64,000 nt of DNA from Coptis chinensis (taxonomy: Eukaryota > Streptophyta > Magnoliopsida > Ranunculales > Ranunculaceae): positions 22,851,501-22,915,500 of the forward strand of contig CM027382.1 of assembly GCA_015680905.1 (NCBI GenBank), written 5' to 3'. This document shows, piece by piece, positions 58,601-64,000 of this stretch; position 1 is the stretch's first letter; every line of letters begins with the position of its first letter. A program made the position numbers and the translations under genes. The notes beneath the pieces were generated by a model that saw only the letters and a list, made by a program, of their open reading frames with translations, had not been told where the DNA came from and did not search any database.

Positions 58601-59184
58601 AACGTTTATAGTTTAGTTTCTTTTAATGATCCTTTGTTAATGTTAGAATTATATGAATAATAGGGATTTTTTCCCATTAATTGTGAATCCATTATTGAGT
58701 AATGAGGAAAAATGAGATGGTTTAATCACACTCACACTGAATTTACACTAGGCTTGTTTAACAGTTCTAGTTGGGTAACTGAAAGAGGCATGGGTAACAC
58801 TATAATCAACCTCATTATATTGACTGATGCATGATTACGTATTTGCCGTTTCTCGTAAATATTGCATTTTGTTATGTCTATCCTTTGGTCTGCTAGACTT
58901 AGATGCCGACTTTTCGTTTGTTAAAATTTTGATTGTACTTTAGCTTCAAGTTACTTAAGAACATCTGATATTTCTGTGGTGTTTGAACATTGATTGTGAT
59001 GCTTTTATGATCTAAATTGCATTGTCTGCATGGAAAGCAAGGTTTCTAGCTAATAAAAACACTTTTGTAGGATTACATGTGTGTTTATAGCCACACCAGT
59101 CTTGGTGCTCAACTGCTTATGGTTGGTGTGTTGCTGATACCAGTCATAGTGTGGTGGTGGTGCTGGCACGTGGTGTGAGTGTGT

Positions 59185-59315
59185 GCTGGCTGGTGGTGGT
59201 AGCGTGTGAGTATGTGTACGTAGGTGGTAGCGTGTGAGTGTGTGCACGTAGGTGGTAGCGTGTGAGTGTGTGTACGTAGGTGGTAGTGTGTAAGTGTGTG
59301 AGTGTGTGAGTGTGT
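59185..59315 (+). repeat. 28-bp GT-rich minisatellite, about 4 copies
   Basis: Unit gtaggtggtagcgtgtgagt plus gtgtgcac, with simple gtgtgagt repeats around it. Located in the interior of CACTA-2. Confidence 0.85.
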
Positions 59316-59404
59316 GCAAGTGCTAGTGTGGTGAGTATGAGTGTGGTGATGTGTGGTGTGGTGTGGTGTTGTACATTGCTGCTGGGTGAAGTGTGTGTTG
59401 GATG

Positions 59405-59572
59405 GTGCTGTTGCGTGCCTGCCTGCTGCTGTTGCTGCTGGGTGTTGTTGCGTGCCGCTGCTGCTGCGTGCCTGCCTACTGCTTGTTGTTGCCTACCGCT
59501 GCTGCTGCATTTTGCTGCCTGCCTACTGCTTGCTGCTGCTGGGTATTGTTGCTGCCACTGGTGTCAATTTGT
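59405..59572 (+). repeat. CTG-rich low-complexity tract
   Basis: Irregular runs of gctgctgctg and tgcctgcctactgcttg. Encodes only Cys/Leu/Ala-rich chance frames. Confidence 0.85.
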
Positions 59573-60623
59573 TGATGATTGAAAACTTTTAGCTCTTTCA
59601 ATGGTGGGTTAATCAATAAAGCTTGAATGGTTGAGCTGGTAAGAAATTGATGATTGAAAACTCCATGATATTCAATTTTGTAAAATGCATTGCTTGAAGC
59701 TTGGAATTCTTCCTATGTAGATGAGACTCAAATATGTTTGCAAATTGATTTGAATGTTGGTACTACTAGATGCATGCTTGAGAAGTTTAGTTAGTTGATT
59801 TGAATCTTCAGTTGGGTTTGGTTCTTCAGATTCGATTCTGATGAAGTGATGCACCGAGATGCCCACACCAAGGTAAAGCAAGTCCGAGCACGCCTATACG
59901 TAAATACCCGACAAGTTCGGGAGATTCCGAGGTTCCTTCTAGTAAAGATTGTTTACTATTTTTAGCAATATATGGCGTGTAGTGTGTGGTGGTTGACTGG
60001 TGGTGTGCATTATGTGGACTAGTGGTGCAATGTGTGAACTGGTGGTTTGCGTTATAACTTGTTTAGTGCCCAAGTTGTTGCGTTATAACTTTTTTTTTTT
60101 TGTTTATCGACTGGACTTCATTTGATACTAAATGGTATAACTTACTCGTCGCAGAAATATATAGTCCCGATGAAAGTAAACTAGGGAAAGGAAAAATGGC
60201 TATGCCAATGATGATGATAGGGCACTTCTAAAGGTGTGTTGACTACTATGTCAAAGTATTTTTGTATGTCCTTTTCATGAAAATTTATTAGATGCTTATA
60301 TACTGAAGATTTGATCATGTCTTATGATTAATATTTTTTCTGCGACTGCTTGAGCAAAATGTTAGCTCCCTTGAAAATTGATTGGCTAATTGATCAAGCA
60401 TAATGAATAATCCGATCTCAATCTAGAGTTCAAAATTATGGACCAATTATCATGTAGCAAATGTTCCTTCTGTTCTTGAAACTTCAAAAGCAGTCTTGAG
60501 TTTCTTTGTTCTACCTTGAGTGGGAGAATTATACTCTCATGGGTGGTCTACGATATATCTTTTGCTTTCAAACTGTTTTTTTCTCCACTGGAAGACATTC
60601 TTATACGCTTCATGGTTATGCAG

Positions 60624-62136
60624 ATAGTTATTACTCTCGATATATATGGGGTGAAGAACATTTTTGGAATCCCATTTAGTTACCGTGGATTCTATGACAA
60701 GAGTTTATCTGAAATACCGGTGAGAGCTGCTAGCTTCCCTAACTTATATGTTCGTTAGTTTCGTTATTTTAAGTCCTACTCTTGAAATTTTATGCAAATT
60801 TCAGCTCTCTCGTGAAAAGTGGTCCAAAATATTAATCTTCTTTGGTGGAAGTTTCCTTGGTGTTTCTCGTGGAAGTACTACCCGTCGATAATATTGTAGA
60901 TAGCATACGTGGTATTTCCTATGTAGCGAAATAATTTGTCCACCAAAGTGCCATTGTTCTCTTTATTATGTTTTCTTCAGATGTTAAGAGGTTGTATATA
61001 AAATGGGTGTTTTAGGCCAGAAGAATTGATATACTTTTTGTACTTGGTGGCAATGGTACTCATGCAGGAGCAAATTCAATACACGAAGAGGTATTTACTT
61101 CATTTTGTTTTGGTGGTTACTGGAGGGAACACAATTTTATAGATTATAGTTTGTAGAAATTTGTTTTAAATATGATATCTGTGTACTCTCTGTTGCTCTG
61201 TACATGTGAAGGCACTTCTTTTTTGCTCCAAAACAATATTGTGGTGTGAGGAAATTAAGTCTGGATGCAATTACAATATGATTTTTCTGTAACATTGATT
61301 TACATATATATAGTATAGAAATTTGCGCTCGAAACAAAACGCTGAAATTTATAAACTTGCTTACTGTCTTAGCAATTTGGCAAGTGTCTGACTCCTAGAT
61401 GTGCAAAATCTAAAAACAGTAATTTCCTCATCGTATTTTGCACATGTCGACCGATTTTACATGTGCTTGTGTCTTATAACTTCAATGGAATTTAGCCTGC
61501 AGCCATGCATGATTACTATCATTTCCTTAATAACTAACTCAGTAGCCTAACAATCAATTGTGCTTCTAAATGCATACTATGTTTCCTTTTTACTGACATA
61601 GTAGAAATGCTTTGTACAACGTCTCTTATGAGAAGAAATAACTATTAGATTCTCATGGACATCCAATGAGATATTAAATCTTAGAAAGGGTAAAGATTTG
61701 GTTGGAACTTTTGATTGATTTTCTTGTTCCACTCTGTCTTTGGCACTTATATTCTTGTAATCATTTTAGCTTCCACTACTCACGATTCGAATTTTAGTCA
61801 CTCTCGACATAAGAGAACTTCCAACACGCCATCTGTTGTTATATTGTTTTTTAGTCATGATGGTATGAACTCTTACTTCCAAATAATGAAAATTGAACAC
61901 CATACTCATGAAGTTGTGGTTAGTTTATTCTACCGCATATCTTTCATATTGCTCAAACTGGTTCTTTTGTTTGTTTGTTTCTTCGCCGCAAGTAGCTTTC
62001 TTTGAGAAAACTGAAAATATCTGTTGTCTGCATCCCAAAAACAATCGACAATGACATACTTTTAATGGATAAGACGTTTGGTTTTGATACGGCTGTTGAA
62101 GAAGCCCAACGAGCAATCAATTCTGCATACATTGAA
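60624..62136 (+). pseudogene. ATP-dependent 6-phosphofructokinase fragment captured by CACTA-2
   Basis: Four exons. 60624-60719: IVITLDIYGVKNIFGIPFSY, then RGFYDKSLSEIP, cag acceptor and GT donor. About 60805-60913: LSRE...VVQNIN...GGSFLGVSRG and a VDNIVDSIR-like end, with three indels. About 61023-61090: IDILFVLGGNGTHAGANSIH, GT donor. 62007-62136: [40 protein letters not shown], donor at 62137. GGNGTHAG and PKTIDND are the PFK nucleotide and fructose-6-phosphate binding/catalytic motifs (glycolysis). Introns are retained, so capture was from genomic DNA. The N-terminal and C-terminal thirds are absent; the indels in the second exon make it non-functional. A hybrid transcript from the element is possible. 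Confidence 0.88.
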
Positions 62137-62494
62137 GTAAGCAAGTGTGTTTCTCATTGGTTTGTCTCGCTTTGAAGAATGGAGGTGTCCATATTGCAAC
62201 AACTTGGGCACTTTCTAATAAGACTTTCTTTTTAGGTAGCTAGTTGTAAACACAATGTAATGTAGCATAGTACTTTCGCTTGGGAAATATAAGTATTTAG
62301 TCTTGCAAGTGACTTCATAATTTTGAAAGGGATGGAATGAATACTATATATTATTGAATGAGATTGATGGTGTAATTTTGTATTCTATAGAGTGGATGGT
62401 GTTTTAAATGAGTTCTTTTACAGGGTGCAAGATTGTAAGGTGGATGTATAACAACTAATTATTATTATTTTTTTTTTCTAAAATATATTTTGTG

Positions 62495-62665
62495 ATGCCA
62501 TTTTGTCGTCACAAATATTTGTGACGTCGTTTTGGCGTCACAAATTTGTGATGTCAAAACGATGTCACAAAAATAATTGACGCCAAATTGTGTCGCCATA
62601 TTTGTGACGCCAAAATGGTGTCACTAAAATTATTTGTGACGCCATTTTGGCGTCACAAAAAAGCT
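62495..62665. repeat. Right subterminal repeats of CACTA-2
   Basis: At least six copies of (t/g)gtgacgcc(a/g)ttttggcgtcac-type palindromic units in about 170 bp. Each unit is nearly self-complementary. Confidence 0.88.
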
Positions 62666-63366
62666 ATTTTGGTGTAGTGTCCGGATTAGGAGGACAAACA
62701 TCCATAATAACAGAGGCGTTTGTTCTCTTATATAATCAGTATAAGGAGAAACAACCTCACTTGGTCCTGTTCAATACACTCAAAGTGTACTAATATAATC
62801 TTATAGTCAAGATAGACTAATACCAGATTATACTACAACCGTACCAATGGTTTGTCCAAATTCATCTAGGTTGTGAACGATTACTTATATTTTATAAGGT
62901 ACTGATGATATGATTTTCTGTGTGTTCACACCATATCATCTACAACATAAAGTATTAGACACATGCATATAACTAATAACATATATAATATGCATAACAT
63001 TTGCTCATATGATTCCCATTCAAAATATAAAGAATTAGAATTAATACAAAAGTAATGCTTTTAATATATAACCCTATCAGTGCACATCTGAAGCTCCGGT
63101 CTTAATGATGCCAGCTGGGGCATATGTTACTATCCGTTGAAGTATGAAACTAATGTGAACCTTCTGGAGGTCGTTGCCTAGGTCGAACTAGTGAGGCGAT
63201 CTCTATAGAGAGATCGTGCCATTAGTGCGAGTTGCTATAAGGTGATTTGGGATTGTGGGTTGAGTCCAAACAACCTGGAGATGTAAGTGAATAAGATCGG
63301 CTGATAGCTCTGTATGTGTTGGACACGTGTCTGATATCCATTGGATATGGATATTACTCCCTCACA

Positions 63367-64000
63367 GTCATGACTCTTGTTATGTGTTCGTCACCATAAA
63401 ATGAAGCTCTATGTATGGAAATTGGGCCTGTAATTAACTGATGTTCATTAACAATGGTTGTGGAAAACTTGTGCATTGCCGTATTGGCTAATTGGTAGGA
63501 TTTTGCTCACAATGCTCATAGGGACACACTCAAATGACTCAATGCAACACAAAATGAACAACCGCCTAATCAGTCTCATTTAGTTCCACGGGTTCATTTT
63601 TGCATTTGAATGCTTAGTTTTCCTTCCAACCAAAACATAACACGGTGCGTCAACCCAAAATTAAATCGAGAAAACTGTAATGCTGTTATGTAATAATAAA
63701 CTCCCCATTTTGCCCTTATTATCCACCTCTCCCACCACCACCACTACCAACCACCACCACCACTTTTTTTTTTTTTTTTTTTTTTTTTTAACTTTGTTCC
63801 TTTTAAAAAAAAACAGCCCACTCTTCAATTTCAGAATTTTAATCAATTTAACATTTGATAAAAAAAAAAAAGTTTAATTTCTTAAAACCCAATTGTATAA
63901 GTTGAGGGGATGAAGATGAAGAATCACTAGAAGAAATGAACTGGGGTGGGAGTGGAAGTGTTTTTGGGAAGACAAAGCTACAGTTCATCTAAAATTATTT
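63367..64000. other. Flanking non-coding sequence
   Basis: Begins with the GTCATG duplication of Gypsy III. Contains a CCA/CCACCA tract and a T-run (63742-63789), and an A-run (63859-63871). No gene seen. Confidence 0.5.

Larger units (their letters stand above)
57640..62679. mobile_element. Complete CACTA-type transposon, 5040 bp, carrying host gene exons (TSD TCC)
   Basis: Left end CACTACACCATAACAGG at 57640, right end CTATTTTGGTGTAGTG at 62679, with TCC on both sides (57637-57639 and 62680-62682). The 3-bp target duplication and CACTA termini are diagnostic. Both ends hold subterminal repeats of the gtgacgccattttggcgtca type. No transposase (TNP2/TNP1) is visible, so it is non-autonomous. 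The interior carries spliced phosphofructokinase exons on the plus strand and possibly other exon pieces. Confidence 0.92.
56786..63079 (-). mobile_element. Solo LTR in Gypsy III LTR (TSD GTGCG/GTGCA), split by CACTA
   Basis: Starts TGTAGGAACC and ends ...ACCCTATCA. GTGCG (56781-56785) and GTGCA (63080-63084) flank it. The uninterrupted sequence at 38411-38420 (gtgcgcatctg) shows the empty site. The LTR itself is 56786-57636 plus 62683-63079, about 1.25 kb, with no coding domain. A TATA-like ctatttatagg (57114-57124) reads TATAAATAG on the minus strand. Confidence 0.85.
38160..63366 (-). mobile_element. Ty3/Gypsy retrotransposon III, Tat lineage, with nested insertions
   Basis: LTRs at 38160-38695 and 56523-63366 (the latter split by inserts) share ttggtgtgaatctttacagg and the end ...gatattactc(cc)tcaca. 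GTCATG occurs on both outer sides (38155-38160 and 63367-63372), consistent with a 5-bp target duplication; the exact LTR start is uncertain by a few bases. On the minus strand the order is gag, protease, RT, RNase H, a second archaeal-type RNase H, integrase, an antisense ORF and the 3' LTR. The dual RNase H and the antisense ORF define the Tat lineage. Three other elements have inserted into it. Confidence 0.9.
56523..63366 (-). repeat. Gypsy III 5' LTR (right side), split by nested insertions
   Basis: The LTR parts are 56523-56785 and 63080-63366; together they match 38160-38695. The breakpoint is the GTGC(G/A) duplication of the solo LTR. Confidence 0.88.

Noticed and set aside
59050..59319. 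His/Thr-rich minus-strand frame
   Set aside because: Translation of the GT-rich minisatellite, not a gene.
59310..59592. Cys/Leu/Ala-rich frames, 80-90 codons
   Set aside because: Products of the CTG-rich tract; all three frames are open because of the repeat.
63661..63877. Frames across the T-run and CCA tract
   Set aside because: Low-complexity translation only.

Overview
This is plant nuclear DNA, almost certainly from a eudicot. It is AT-rich, its gene remnants are spliced with GT-AG introns, and nearly all of it is transposable elements inserted into one another. I see no intact, confidently functional host gene and no rRNA, tRNA, CRISPR or bacterial-type operon. The best candidate for a small intact ORF is a GRF-type zinc-finger protein at 14549-14842.

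Layout. (1) 1-4660 looks like the right part of a CACTA-type DNA transposon. Its right terminus (...TTTTGGTGTAGTG) is at 4660, and it carries spliced, broken minus-strand fragments of three unrelated host genes: a GRWD1-like WD40 protein, the isopropylmalate isomerase large subunit, and a BTB/POZ protein. (2) 4661-11076 is a Ty1/Copia element with integrase, reverse transcriptase, RNase H and a 3' LTR. It is cut by the CACTA at its left edge, by a solo LTR at 6583-8203 (target duplication GCAAG), and in its LTR by a GC-rich hAT-like element at 9950-10925. (3) 11077-16332 holds an unidentified spliced gene remnant on the minus strand, the GRF gene, a lysine-rich ORF and a Ser/Thr-rich C-terminal tail. 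(4) 16333-22240 is a decayed L1-type LINE (ORF1 zinc knuckle, endonuclease, RT, zf-RVT, RNase H). (5) 22841-23243 is a 403-bp foldback MITE with an 11-bp target duplication. (6) 23490-37320 is an RNase H remnant interrupted by a PIF/Harbinger-like MITE (TSD TAA), itself interrupted by a 12.9-kb Ty3/Gypsy element, 24221-37168 (TSD GTTTG). (7) 38160-63366 is a minus-strand Tat-lineage Gypsy element with an archaeal-type RNase H and an antisense ORF. It contains a 10-kb Athila-like element without pol (40146-50215, TSD TATTG), a solo LTR (50619-51951) and, in its own LTR, a second solo LTR (56786-63079). That solo LTR is interrupted by a complete 5.0-kb CACTA (57640-62679, TSD TCC), which carries spliced phosphofructokinase exons. 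(8) 63367-64000 is low-complexity flank.

The main point of interest is that two CACTA elements with near-identical terminal repeats each carry pieces of host genes with introns. They look like a gene-capturing (Pack-CACTA-like) family that has sampled at least four different genes in this window alone. Most coding regions are broken by stops and frameshifts. All element boundaries were read from terminal motifs and target duplications by eye. No alignments or database searches were run, and family names rest on recognised motifs.
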